Below, piece after piece: positions 46,709 to 59,089 of a stretch of DNA of 64,000 nt. The notes beneath the pieces were generated by a model, which did not search any database, was not told the DNA's origin, and worked only from the letters and a program-made list of their open reading frames with translations. The stretch is from Mortierella sp. BCC40632 (Eukaryota > Mortierellomycota > Mortierellomycetes > Mortierellales > Mortierellaceae): positions 728,501-792,500 of the forward strand of contig WAEK01000015.1 of NCBI GenBank assembly GCA_011634665.1. The letters are read 5' to 3'. A program made the translations under genes and the position numbers. Numbering within the stretch: position 1 is the first letter of the stretch; each line of letters opens with the position of its first letter.

Positions 46709-48548
46709 ATGCCATCCATGTCACAGAGCAGCTCACGGGTGTTGATTGTAGGAGCTGGAATCGGTGGTCTCTTCCTCGCCATCCTCCTTCAACGCGCAGG
46801 AATCGACTTTGAAATCTTTGAACGGGCAGCAACTGTCAAGCCATTGGGATCGGCTATGGTTACAGGTCCCAACATCTTGCCTGTCTTTGAACAATTGGGT
46901 CTTCTTGAACGAGTCGAGAGTATCTCCAAACCGTTGAAATGTCTGACAATTCGTGACCCTGACCTTCAACCGTTGGGTTCTGTCGATGCAAACAGCAAGG
47001 AGAGGTGAGAAGCCAGAAGAGATCTCTTTTTCTTTTCTTTTATTGTTCTTGTTCCTATTTTCTTACGACCCTCCACTTTTCACTCCCTATTCACGAACGT
47101 CAGAGCTGGCTACCATTCGATGGTGTTTGCGCGTAAGAACCTGCACCATCTCCTGCTTTCACAGATCCCACCACACAAGGTCCACATGAGCAAAAAAGTC
47201 TTGTCGATGCTTCAGAACAATGAAGGGGTCATGATCCGATGCTCCGACAATTCGACCTATCGAGGTGATATTCTTGTCGGTGCAGATGGAGCCTATAGTG
47301 GCGTCCGTCAATCTCTGTTTAAACAGATGAAGGCGGATGGACTGCTGCCTCGTCATGATTGCGAAGAGTTGTCCATGGATTACATCTGTTTGGTTGGTAC
47401 CACCAATTCCCTTGACCCAGAACAGTTTCCGCAGCTGAAGGATCCCAATAGTCATTTCGAAATTGTCCTCACTAAGAACCCCACCGAGTCTGTAAGTCTT
47501 TTTTTTTTTTTTTTTTTTTTTTTTTCTTTCTTTCTTTCTTTCAACACAACACTTGATCACCCACTTCTTTTCTACTCCATAAACGAAGATGGTACTGACA
47601 GACTATTTCCAGATTGCCTGCTTCACGGTCCCGGACAATAGGATATGTTGGCTCTACACAGTTCAGTTGAGTGCCACCTGTCCTGACGAACGATTCCGGA
47701 ATTCAGAATGGGGTCCCGAGGCTGCCTCGGCCATGTGTGACAAAGTACGTCATGTTCAGGCACCATTCGGACTGATGATGGGAGACCTGATCGATGTGAC
47801 CCCACGAGAAGTCATTTCCAAGGTGATGCTTGAAGAAAAGTTGTTCGAGACTTGGTGTCATGGTCGAACTGCTCTCCTTGGTGATGGTAAGAAGCATTGA
47901 GTGAGGAAGAGCCTGTATCTTCTCTTTTTTTTTCTCTTCTTTTGTTCTTTGCATGCAGCATTTTCTTCTTCTGGTTTTAACCCAACTATGGACTTTTTGA
48001 CTTTAAAAAAAAAAAAAAAAAAAAGCTTGCCACAAGATGTTGCCAACAGCAGGTCAAGGTGCGATTAATGCTATGCAAGATGCTACTATCCTTGCAAACT
48101 GTATCAACGATCTTAAATCGCATTCCGCCAGGAGCATCTCTGCAGCCTTGATGGATTATCGGAATCAAAGATATCATCATGCCAAAATTCAATTCGAGAC
48201 CTCGAAACGATTTGCAGGCATCATGGCTGGACAGGTAAAGCAAACGGAGAACGATCCTTACCCCCCCCCCTTTGTGTGCGTGTGTGTTTTACGGTTCATT
48301 GACGGCAAGACTCACCTTCCTCTTTGTTTCTTCTCCTGATCGGATTATAGACTTGGACAGATGCCCTGATTCGAAAGTTTGTTCTGAGTTATATGCCCAA
48401 GTCGCTCAATGTTCGACGTCAAGACAAGACTTGTGCTTATCGACCCCAAGCCAATTTCTTGAAACAGGCTCCATTCCGTGGTCTGATACCTGTTCTTCCC
48501 CAAGTTCCTTCGAAGCGTGCTTCTGTCAATGCCCAAATTAAGGGCTGA
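46709..48548 (+). CDS. FAD-dependent aromatic-type monooxygenase
   Basis: Flavoprotein monooxygenase of the p-hydroxybenzoate hydroxylase class, 454 aa in five exons: 46709-47004, 47104-47491, 47613-47886, 48026-48234 and 48351-48548, all phases agreeing. The dinucleotide fold VLIVGAGIGG is at residues 11-20 with the ribose-binding acid in EIFERA. The DG motif is GADGAYSGVRQ, and the FAD-ribityl GD motif LLGDACHKMLPTAGQGA spans the exon 3/4 junction at about 318. These three motifs define the class. The substrate is unknown; phenols, salicylate-like compounds or polyketides are possible. A nearby Met at 46718 is an alternative start. Intron 3 ends in a poly-A run instead of a pyrimidine tract. 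No membrane segment. No clustered biosynthetic partner. Confidence 0.93.
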
Positions 48549-49008
48549 AAAAAAAAGAGAGAAGCAAGCAGACAAACACAATAGATAGAGAGAGAGGGAG
48601 AGAAGGGTCATGGATTTACGTACTTTAGTCAACTCCCATTCCATCCAACCCTATTCTTCTTTCTTCCTCTTCTCTTTTCTTCATTCTCCTCGTGCCCCTC
48701 TTCTTGGCTTTTAGTTCTCGTAGTTTTATGCAATTTAATCCAGGCCAGGGAGAGCGGGAGAGAAAACTAGCTCTAGGATGTGTCTATAATGTATAAATCC
48801 ATGTAAATATTTATATCGGACTCTGTCTAGTCAAGCAACTGTGTTATTTCTAGCCATTTTCTTTCTTTCTAAAACGAGTCGCGGTTATACAAAAGTCGAT
48901 CCATGGAGGGAGGAGAGGAAGAGGAGAAGAATTAAAAGCGAAAAAATATTATAAAATTACATAGTTCTGATAGTACGCTCTTCCCTGCTCCCTTATTCAC
49001 CTGAGCTC
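48549..49008. other. Short spacer between convergent genes
   Basis: 3' flanks of the FAD monooxygenase (+) and Eco1 (-). AT-rich near 48780-48820, as expected for termination sequences. No gene seen. Confidence 0.5.
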
Positions 49009-51172
49009 TCATTCGACATAAACCAAAAACCTATCCGTGCCCAAGTACTGTCGAGCCAAGGCCTTGCCATCATTTGTCGGTTGCGAAAACGCCAAATCTC
49101 GGTAATCCAATCGACACGCATAAATAAATCGATCCCGAACTGCATCCAATAATCGTGTGGCTATCCTTTGACGACGATAATGGGCCGAAACCCAGATCCG
49201 ACTGATCCCACAGATCGCAGGTTGAGGGGTTGTACTACAAAAGATGGCTGATCCTCCTGTGTTCTGGATCCCATCGTATCCAAAAGAGGCAATTGTTTCC
49301 AGATCCGACAAGGTCGAAAGAGTCGAAATGAGTGCGGCCTGAGATTCAGTCGAGTCTTGCGATACCATCTGGCCAGTACTGTCACTGCCACTGCCCCTGA
49401 TATTGCTACTGCCATTGTTGTTGATGTTGCTGCTGCAGCTGCTATTGTTATCAATTGTTGGTTGAGTCTCGGGAGTAGGGGTAAGGACTTCGAACGCTTC
49501 CTTGATCCGTTCAGCAATTACACACCCGACCACTTTTTTACGACCCGAGATGTACAAAAACACCTTGCAAGAATCAAGCATTGTCGGATCAAATTCAACA
49601 GAACCAAGTTCTTCATTGACTGTCTGAAGCACCTCCATGACCTGAGGAGAGGCGGTTGAGAAGATAAGATGGAAAAAGTCAGTAAAATAAATACAAAGGT
49701 GCCTTTCTGGTTGACCAAAAAAAAAAAAAAAAAAAAAAAATGGTATCATAGCTTTTCAAAGAGAGATCAAGAGCGATACCTTTTTCCTCTCAAAGACCGA
49801 TCCACCAGTCCCAGAGGCTGAATCTGCCATCGAAATCATAATCACACGTGAACTCTCCACATCTCGCTGAATTTGACCCAGTCGCGTGCCATCCTGTCCT
49901 CCCGAAGCAAAGGACCCCAATGGGTCCAACTCTGGATCATTGAACCGCGCAACAACAACTTCGTTCTTGTATCCTGGATAATCAATCCCACCCAAGATCA
50001 TTCTATGATACCGTTCATGAATCTTTTCGTCTTCAGGTTGACCTCGTGCATAGGGCATCTTGCATTGAGGACAATGATACCGTTGTGTCTTTTCATCCTC
50101 ACGATTCAATCGAGGCATCGGACGTGGTTTGGAGGCACTGGAGGTCGTCGCATGATTTGTATTGGGTTTGGTTCGGTCCTTGGCAAAAGACAAAAAGAGT
50201 TGTTCCAGTTTCTTGGGAGGCGATGGTGGATCCAATGAGATAGACTTTGTGGTAGAGGGGGATGCTGACAAGGAAGAGATTTTCATATTTGTTCCATCTG
50301 TTTGGTTCACTTCACCTCCCATCAACACTAGGTCTGCACTCATATCAGTCTTGTTGGATGACGGTCGCGTCTTCAAAATGCCTGTTCCTTGACTCCCAGA
50401 TTGAGTCTTGAAAAAAGAAGATATCGTTGACTGCTGCTTATTTTTATGGCTACTTTGACTGGTTTTTTCGTCCGCGCCACTCTTGGCCGACAAACGCGAC
50501 ATGGGTGGTAATGTCAAGGCCGAAGAAGCCAGAGAAGCAGAAGACAACATGGGTGATGGCGTGGGAGTGCTTCCTTCCATGGAGACCCGTGAGCGTTTGC
50601 TGCTTTGACTGCCAGAAGTTGAAGGTCTGCATATGACTGGCTCCACGTCATGATCCATGTCATCACAGGATTCTGGATCAGGCAAGGTACTACGGGAGTG
50701 TTGACCCTGCTTCTTGCGTTTTCCTGGCGCAGTTGATCCAGATTCTGTAGCTGACTGCCCTTGATGGTCCACGTTGTCCATACATTGCTCCTTTTCAACT
50801 TGATCCTGTCTTTTCTCATCTTTGTCAAAAGACACTGCAAGCGTCTTCTTTTTCCGCGTCGCAGAGCGCACAGATAGTTCCTGAAATGAGCCTGATATTC
50901 TTGAGCGGCGGGACGCGGGTATTGTGGAGGTACTTTCATCCTCATCCTCATTGGTAATGTTCCTGTGTCGTATGTCATCACTGTTGGTATGAAGTGTCGA
51001 GCTGTGGAGAGGTGTCCATGGGGTTGACGGGGGAGAAGGGTCCACTGGTTTGGGGCGCCCGTACGTGTTTTTTACTGATCGGTGATGCTTATACTCTCTA
51101 TGTAGGGGAGGCCATGAGTGGTTAGTAAAAAGAAACAGTGGAACCTTCTCCCAGAATCATCGCGACCTGTTC

Positions 51173-51207
<35 letters not shown>

Positions 51208-51421
51208 GGCGAATATCTTCTCCATATCGAAAGGGCTAGTGAGGAAAAGACTGAATAGAAGCAAGCGGACCATGGTTTTTTCCTCCTGCGAGAGAAACCC
51301 AGCGGAAGAATGAATGAAAAGACAGTTGGATGGGTATTTACCGAATGGGAGTCTCTGGGGCTGGGACTGGAGGCTGATCAGGACCTTGGTCCGATTGAGA
51401 TGAAGAAGAATGAGTCGCCAT
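49009..51421 (-). CDS. ECO1: Cohesin N-acetyltransferase Eco1/ESCO
   Basis: Acetylates the cohesin subunit Smc3 at replication forks to establish sister-chromatid cohesion (family knowledge). Modelled as 676 aa in three exons: 51421-51342, 51097-49780 and 49641-49009. The N-terminal about 360 aa are disordered and Ser/Thr-rich, with NTYGRPK near residue 40, as in many fungal Eco1 proteins. A C2H2 zinc finger, YHCPQCKMPYARGQPEDEKI followed by H-x3-H, lies at about 366-395. The acetyltransferase domain starts at about 467 (EELGSVEFD), with a low-complexity Asn/Ser loop, then GISRIWVSAHYRRQRIATRL and FSQPTNDGKALA, the acetyl-CoA and catalytic core. The first exon is inferred from phase and a good acceptor (CTACATAG); the domains are certain. 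Divergent from the aldo-keto reductase. Confidence 0.92.
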
Positions 51422-51630
51422 CAAGAAGAGGGCACGAGAATGACAAGGAAGAACGGCAGCAGCAGCAGCAGCAGCAGCAGCAAGGTCTCGCTGGAAAGGA
51501 ATCAAAGCCCATGAACACTCAGACGGTGTAAGAGACTTGCATTCAGAGTGATAAGAGGAGAGAACCCTTGGAATTCAAAAAAAAGGTCACACGCTCACTC
51601 ATTCAACTCAACTCTTTCTTTGCATCCAGC
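51422..51630. promoter_or_regulatory. Shared divergent promoter of Eco1 and aldo-keto reductase
   Basis: Only 209 bp separate the two start codons. The interval includes a (CAG)8 run ending in CAA at 51457-51483, purine-rich elsewhere on the plus strand. No TATA box is evident for either gene. Confidence 0.6.
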
Positions 51631-52378
51631 ATGGCAGCCAAGGCAGCATCAATGACAGCAGCCGCCAGATTCTACACGCTCTCAAATGGAGTCCAGATGC
51701 CCTCGGTCGGACGTATGTCAAACGTTGTCTGCATTGTCTGGCAGTGCAGTGTTATCGTTGTCCCTGGGAACTTTTTGAGCAATGGGTCAGCGTCTTCATG
51801 AGCTCAGGACCACTCCGGACTTATTAATTCGTTCTCATTCTCTTTCATGGACGTGACTCTATAGTGGGGACATACAGAGTCCGAGAACAAGGAACCCTTG
51901 ATGATTGTATCCTTGAGGCTCTTCGTTCAGGATACCGACTCATCGGTAGGTGTAGCTCTTTTCTTTTCTTTTCTTTTCTTTTCTTTTTACTATCCTTTCT
52001 TTCGGTCTGTTCGCATCTGCACACTCTATTAATTTGGTTCATGTTCGTTTTTTTTTTTTCTACAGACACCGCCACAGTGTACAGGAATGAGGCTCAAATC
52101 GGTCGTTCCCTGAAAAGAATTTTCGAGCAAAACTTGGTACCAGGGTTGACTCGTCAAGACATTTTCTTGGTCAGCAAACTTGGTAATTCTCCTCCTCACT
52201 CCTATTTGAGCAGGTCTAATTGGATCTCTCTCTTTATTTTTGCACTGCATCAAACTTGAGCTACACAGTCAGGGCTTAACTAACAGCCAATGCCCCCTTG
52301 ATCCATTTATTAGCTCCAAAGGATCAGGGATATGACGCATGCTACCAAGGTAAACATAACAGGGTCAGCTACTCCTTG

Positions 52379-52412
<34 letters not shown>

Positions 52413-52628
52413 GAACCTACACTTTTTCTTTTTCTTTTATTATTATTTTTTTTATTTTTTTCATGCAAGAAACGACGATCGCCCCACCAAACAGCACAAA
52501 ATAACAATCCTATCGTTGTGTGTTTCAGCCGTACAGGAATCTCTTCGACAACTTCAGGTCGACTATATCGATCTCTATCTCATCCACTGGCCAGGGTAAA
52601 CCACTGTTCAGGATCCTTTCTCCTGTCT

Positions 52629-52676
<48 letters not shown>

Positions 52677-53736
52677 CTATTCCTCACTCTCCTTTCTCCA
52701 TAGTCTTTCTCTCCAGATATGCCCCCTTACCTCTTTGAAAGGATCGAGGACGGGACTACAGTGAAGTTTAATGCTTTCTCATCCTCTCTCTCTCTCTCTT
52801 TGTTTAACTTCACGGAATATGTACTCTCTATCATAACAGAACTGCCAAGCTCAAGCTCCCCAATGTCCAGAATGCGATCAACCGAATGGAAAGCTGGCGT
52901 GCTCTCGAGGATCTCTACCACGCAAAAAAATTGCGCTCTATCGGTGTCAGCAACTACACGATTCGACATCTCTCGGAATTGATCGAACGACCTCATCATA
53001 GTCACTCTCACTCTCACTCGTCCTCAGCCAGTACTCCAGAATCAGCAGTACCTATCACATCTTCCCCATCCCCTGCAAGGACCATGGTGATTCCACATGT
53101 GCACCAATTCGAGATGCATCCTCGGCTCTTTCAACGAGATCTAGTCGAGTATTGTCAAGCACATCGGATCCAAGTCCAGGCCTACTCCAGTCTAGGTGAA
53201 GGTCGACTCATTGTCCAAACTACTCCCCCTCCTCCTCCTGGCGATTCTTTTTACAATGACCAGCCCATGCCGGGGAGTTTGGAAGTGATGCCAGATTTGA
53301 TCCGCAAGTATTTTGGAGAACCCTCCCCATCAGAGAAGGAGATGATGGTTGATGGACTTGCGAATTCCTTGGAAACTCGACCCTTCTCCGACGCCGAGTA
53401 TTCGAAACGATCAGCCCAAATTTTGCTCCGCTGGGGTCTTCAGCATCAGGCAGTCGTGATCCCTAAATCGACCAATCCTCAACGTGTTCGAGACAACTTT
53501 GACCTCTTTTCATTTGAGATTGCGTCTTCAGTAAGTATATCTCGTTCTTTTTTTTTTTTTTTTTTTTTTGGTCCTATGCAAGTTCCCTATAATGATATTG
53601 ACTCGACTCTCAACTATTTCATTTATCCATTTTTTTTTGTCGCCTTCTCTGATGATAGGACATGGCTCTTCTCGATCGTTACTCAACTGAAGGCCAACGA
53701 GTCCGTTATTGTTGGGACCCAACCGAAGTCCGTTAG
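51631..53736 (+). CDS. Aldo-keto reductase
   Basis: NADPH-dependent carbonyl reductase, 383 aa in seven exons: 51631-51712, 51865-51945, 52066-52182, 52314-52349, 52529-52595, 52840-53530 and 53659-53736. Phases agree at every junction. The catalytic tetrad is complete: D55 and Y60 (DTATVYRNEA), K92 (LVSKL) and H125 (LIHWPG). SIGVSNYT, QFEMHP and the C-terminal cofactor segment VVIPKSTNPQRVRDN are present. Unusual is an insertion of about 30 aa after ELIERP that starts with alternating His and Ser and is Ser/Pro-rich; it lies before the QFEMHP strand. Another Pro-rich loop is near PPPPPGD. Substrate unknown. A Met eight codons in (51652) is an alternative start. Confidence 0.92.
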
Positions 53737-54787
53737 CAATCTTTGTTTTGTTTTGTTGTTGTTGTTTTGTTATTTGACGGATCCCACAGATCAAGTTTAT
53801 TGAAAGAAAGAAAAAAAAAAAAAAGAACCCCCCCAACCCTCTTATTAGCGTCTTATTGTTTGCAAAGAAAATGAAAAAAAGAAAGAATGAAAATGAAAAA
53901 AAAAAAAAATGCTTTTGATGTTGTCTCTTTTTATTCAAAAAAAATGAAAAAAAAAAAAAAAAAGAGACAGAAACTATGACGCTTATTAGTTGAAACTCTT
54001 CCCACGCCTCTTGTGGGATATCCTTTTTTTTTTTTTTTTTTTTGTTTTTTTGTCCCAAACCAGTTCCCAAATCCAAATCAAAAAAAATCCCAATCACACC
54101 CTCTTTCAAAGGAAATAAATAATGCCACTCTTGTTGATTTAAAAATAAAAAAAGCTGTAAAGATAAAAGCCCAGCTTATTCCTTTTATGAGTATTTTTGC
54201 CTGTTTTTTCTCTCTTATTTTTTTTTTTTTTTTTTTTTTTGTTTTGAGTTAATTATTTTTTGTATGTTTGTTTTGGAAGCAATGTTGTGGTTGATGTGTT
54301 ATCCCCCCCTCTTCTTATAATAATGCCCTTTGTTGTCATTTTTTTTTTTTTCCTCTTGTACATTTTTTTCTCCTTTTTGTTTTTGTTTTTTGTTGTTGTT
54401 GTTGTTTTTTTTTTTTTTCTTGGCGCTACAGGACGAGACTGAGCTTGAGGATCGTCTTGAGAAAGAGCGAGAGCGAGAGCGAGAAAGAGGAAAAAAGAAA
54501 AAGAGGAGAGGAGGAAGGAAGAGGTCTGAAAGGGAAAGAGAGATCCAACAATTGTGCTGCATCATGAACCTCATCCTGCCAAGAAACAAGTTTGTAGTAG
54601 AGGTAGAAAAAAAAAATAAATAGAAAAAGAATCCAGTTTCAAAAAATCTCAAAAGCCAGGGGTTCACACTCTAAAAATGACGCCTGTCCGGCCTTTTTCT
54701 TTTTTCTTTTTTTTTCTTCTTCTTCATCTTTTCTTGTTCCTTTTGCTCGATCACTGGCCCCCCCTACCATACATTCTCCTTTCTTTC
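53737..54787. other. Spacer of poly-A and poly-T runs
   Basis: Very A- or T-rich sequence with at least ten homopolymer runs longer than ten bases, separating the 3' ends of the aldo-keto reductase (+) and transportin (-). ORFs here are poly-Phe or poly-Lys artefacts. Confidence 0.6.
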
Positions 54788-57700
54788 TCAAAGGCCATAG
54801 CGCTGAGAAAGACGAGTGCGAGTCTCGGCGGCCAACGAGCCTGCAAAGGCCTCCCATTGAGCTCCCATCATGTTCTTGTAGCCCGTCAAGATCTAAATAT
54901 TACAAGAAAAAGGAATTAGGAGCTAGAGTTAACAAACAGAACTATTCATCGTCGAAAGAGCTGTTCATACAGATATACACAAAAAATAAAAAAAATAAAA
55001 TAAAAAAATACGAGAAAACTCTACCTTGCCAAACTCTTGGTCAAGCTCTGCAGGGATCTCCATCCATTGAGCAACGGCATCGCAGAAGGGCGCAAGGCTC
55101 TTGATCAATCCTTGAGGGTTCACTTGGATCATCGCACACAATCCACGGAAGGCCGTGTCCTTCTCGTCATTGTCACGGATGGTACGGCAGGTATGGCACC
55201 AGGCCTCGGCAAAGACCTCCAGGTGAGGTCCAACCAACTGTGGGCAGACCAAGCCCAGACGACCGATCGTGATCGCCGAGTTATCCAACAAGGTCCTTGG
55301 GGTGGTCTCGCTCGTCAAAAGAGGAATCAAGCGCTCCAACAAGGGCTGAACCCAAACAGCCATGCCTTCACCATATTGAAGAGCAATCTCTCCTGCAGCC
55401 CAGGCGGCGTTGTTGCAGACAGAGACATACTCTGTGTTGGGGTGAATCTGACCGATCAACTCAGTCATAAAGGCATTCAAGTATGGCTTGATGTGCAAGA
55501 AGCAGCTGATGGCAAGATCTCCCAAAAGAGCATACGAAGACTGGCGAACTTCAGCGGAGGAGTCCTAAAGGTATTTTTTTTTTTTTCAGGGACATGCATT
55601 AGCATCAGTCAACACGCAGACCACCATAGCGTCCAAAATCATTCGCTAAGTTACTGCCAAAAACAAAACAAAACAAAACAAAACAAAACAAAAACAAACA
55701 AAAATCTTACAGCCAGACAGACGCTCAAGATCTGCAAAACGCTGGGCTGGCTGGCAGCCACCAAGCTCTCAACACTCGTGTTCAATCCCTGAGTCAATCC
55801 GCTGAGAAGGTCCAAGGCGACAATCATAAAGTCCTTATCAGGTGCAGGGACAGTGTCGGGGTTCTGAGCGTGCATTTGAGCCTGAGCAAGGTTGGCATGA
55901 ACAATCTTGACGCAGCGCTCAAACACAGGTGGGGCAAAGGGCAAGAATCCCTGACCCAAGGCGGTCGTGACGGAAGAGAGACACTCAAAGAGAGGGAAAA
56001 GGTCGCGATCATCATCCTGGAGCTTCTGCCACTTGTCAATCAAGCAGGGCATCAACAAGTCAATGTACTCCTTCTTGCTAAGGGCGCTACCGACGCTATC
56101 GGCAAGGGTGCCAATGGCGTCGTAGAGGATAAGCAAGTTCTTTTGTTGATAGGTGGAAAAGGCGCGGACCAAAGTCGAAAGGATGTGGTAAAGGTATGGA
56201 ACCAAGGCCTCGCAAGCCTCCTCCTCCAAGGTGGCAAAAGCGCTGCATCCAGCCTCCTGAACACGCTTGTTGTTGTCGCTGACCATGTTCAAAAGCTAGA
56301 GGGGAGAAAGTGAGAAAAGAACCAAAAAAAAGGCGTATGAGTCTCGATGCACATTTGCATAAATGAACAAGACGGAAATCAAACCAAAGAGGAAATAAAA
56401 ATAAATAAAAAAACGTACACCCTCGATCAAAGGAACGAGATACACTGGGCGGTCCTCAAGGTTGGTAGGATACACGCACCAACGGGCATAACGGCCAAGA
56501 GTCCAGCAGGTGATGGCACGGACCAAGGACTAGGTGTCAGTAAGAGGATGGAAAAAATATAAAGATTAAAATATTTGTTAGCTTATAAAGTAGTGATGGG
56601 ACCTGGATCAGTCAGGTGCTCAAAGCTTTGGTAGTGGTGGCAGTGATGAGTAGAGTTCTTTCTTACCTTGGGATCCTTCAAGGTCTGGATGAGATAGGGG
56701 ATTAAGGTAGGAAGATGGGGCTCAATGCCAGACATACAGCCCTCAGCCACGGCACCCAAAGCCAAGATACCGCACTCACGGTGCTTCCATTCGGCATGGA
56801 ACAACTCGGTCTGGAGCAAAGGCAAGAGAATATCCAACATGGAGTTGCCATAGACTGAAGAGAGAACATCCAATGCAGAGGCGGAGCACTTGCGAAGGTT
56901 CCACTCCATGTAGATGTCATCCTCATCTTCATCTTCGTCTTCGTCATCATCATCCTCGTCATCATCATTCGAGAGGTTTTCACCTTCGGCATTTGCTCCA
57001 GCCTGACCAGGTGCCGAGTTCTCTGCGGTGTGAGTCCTGGCTTGATGGAAGCGAGGCTTCATATCCTCGGCGCGATCGGGGACGGTAGCATCGTCATCAT
57101 CAATATCCAACGAGATAATATCGAGCTCGCTGTAAACCATTCCCTGGAGAAGAACGGGAATGACCCGGTTCAAGTATGGGCGCAAATGCTCCTGAAGAGT
57201 ATCCTGCTCGGCAAAGGCGAGCCAGAACTCGCAAGCCTCCAAGGCAACCGACTCGTCATCATCCTTGGTCGAGTAAAGCATGTATTCGACCACGTTGTTG
57301 ATCTGAGGAATAAGGGTGTCGGGGCGAACCTCGAGCAACATGACCATGGCCTGGCAGACGAGCTTACGGACCTCGGGATGAGTGTCGTTGGAGAGACGAC
57401 CAAGGCCTTCGACAAAGGTCTCGATGTTCACCATGAACGACTGGGATCTCCTGTTGATGAACTGATTGACACAAGTAAGGGCGCAGACACGGATAGAGAC
57501 AACGGGTGACTGGAAGTAGGTGATAAATTTGGGGATCATGAAATTCAAGGGTCTCTCGCCATTGATCTCAAGGTCGAGCTCCTCGCCGGAATCCTCGCAA
57601 ATCTTTGCCAAAGCCTTGAATGCTCCCTAGAAGATGATAATAAGTTGAGCGTTTCAAAGAATCACCTGTTAGCGCAAGGGCCCCCCATGACTGTGCTCTA

Positions 57701-58277
57701 TTGGTTGAAAAGGGAAAAAAAAGAAACGGAAGTGGCCACAACTTATCACCAGTTGAAGCAGATTTTTTTTTTTTTTTTTTTTACCTCAACAACATTGGGA
57801 TCCTGGTTATCCAAGAGAGACATCAAATGGGGCAAAGCCTCGGGCCAGCTCATGATCGAGTGCCTAAAGAGGATGGTCGTGATGACAGTTCCGAGTGCGT
57901 TACGCACATCGGGATCGGGGTCGCCAACATGACGAAGGGCTAAGGACTTGACATACTCCAAAACGTCTTCTCTGATTTCACTGGAGTGGAACTGGATGTT
58001 GGTCTTGAGCAAGAGACCAGCAATCGCACGAGTCGTTGGAAGCTCTGAGGGCATCTGCGTCAAGATGTAGATGAGATAGTTGTTGTAATCGGGAACATTT
58101 CTAAACGACTCGAGTTGCTAGAGAGAGAGAAAGAGAGAAAGAGAAAGAGAGAGGAGAAAGAAGGAAAAAAAATGTCGCATGAGTGACCACAGTAGTTAGG
58201 ATAACACGAGTCAGTTCAGGGTTCTGTCCCCCACCCCCACCCCCTTCTCCCAGCTGGGCCGGGGAAAGATACAGAAG

Positions 58278-58317
<40 letters not shown>

Positions 58318-58842
58318 AAGGGAAGGGAAAAGAAAGGAAGGGAGAGGACGGGGGGGAGAGGAGGAAATGGATGAGGAGAAGGAAGATGGCAGCACGAAAG
58401 CTCTGGGGCACTGTACCGACCCAGAGACACACACCCAAACACCCACAGACGTCAGACAGAACACGTTGACTGAGTAACTGTGGTCGTTGAAGTGCGCGCT
58501 TTGGACCCTGCTGCGACCATCTAATCGACGTAAGAAAAGACACGGGTCCTTTGAGGGGAAGGGAGAGGGGGAGGTGGGGCAAAACACCATCGCCTCTTTG
58601 CCATCATCAGGTTTGCCACCACATATTATGATTTTGATTTTGATTATTTTTTTTTCTTCTTCTTCTTCTTCTTCTTCCTGCAGACCCTTATCGCAATCCC
58701 CGTCTGGTGACAAAATCCGTTGCCTGTTGCATCTTAGTACCTCTCGGACTGCAGTTTGAACAGCATTGTTGGGGGAGATGGAGTCCCTGAGCAGCTGAAC
58801 AAGCTGATTGAGCCCTTCAGGCTGAGGCTGCCAGTTAAGCAT
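54788..58842 (-). CDS. Transportin / karyopherin beta-2 (Kap104-like importin)
   Basis: Nuclear import receptor for PY-NLS cargoes such as hnRNP-type RNA-binding proteins. Modelled as 911 aa in seven exons: 58842-58741, 58117-57785, 57626-56667, 56529-56419, 56295-55711, 55564-55025 and 54892-54788. Every junction is in phase. Features run in transportin order: [15 protein letters not shown] at the N-terminus, [22 protein letters not shown], the acidic loop of about 20 D/E residues (cargo-release H8 loop) followed by [57 protein letters not shown], and a final helix ending RLSQRYGL. Length fits human TNPO1 (about 890-900). The HEAT-repeat solenoid is intact. First-exon start has the normal family distance to the first HEAT repeat. 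Confidence 0.95.
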
Positions 58843-59034
58843 GATTGTGGTTCGTCTAAATCGAATTGGGTTGAATCGAGTATTAAAAAGAGCATCAGAG
58901 GAGGGAAGAGTCAGTACGACAGAGGCAATGTTGGCGGATTTGAGAGCCAAACGCAGAGTAGATTAGCTTTTTTCTTTTTTTCTTTTTTTTTTTTTTCTTT
59001 CTCTCTCTCTTTTTCCGTCTCTGACTCTTCAAGT

Positions 59035-59068
<34 letters not shown>

Positions 59069-59089
59069 TAGGTGGGAGAATGAGGATGT

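Noticed and set aside
51043..51045. GTG start for Eco1 at VDPSPPS
   Set aside because: The open frame continues upstream to a good acceptor, and an in-phase ATG exon lies at 51421-51342.
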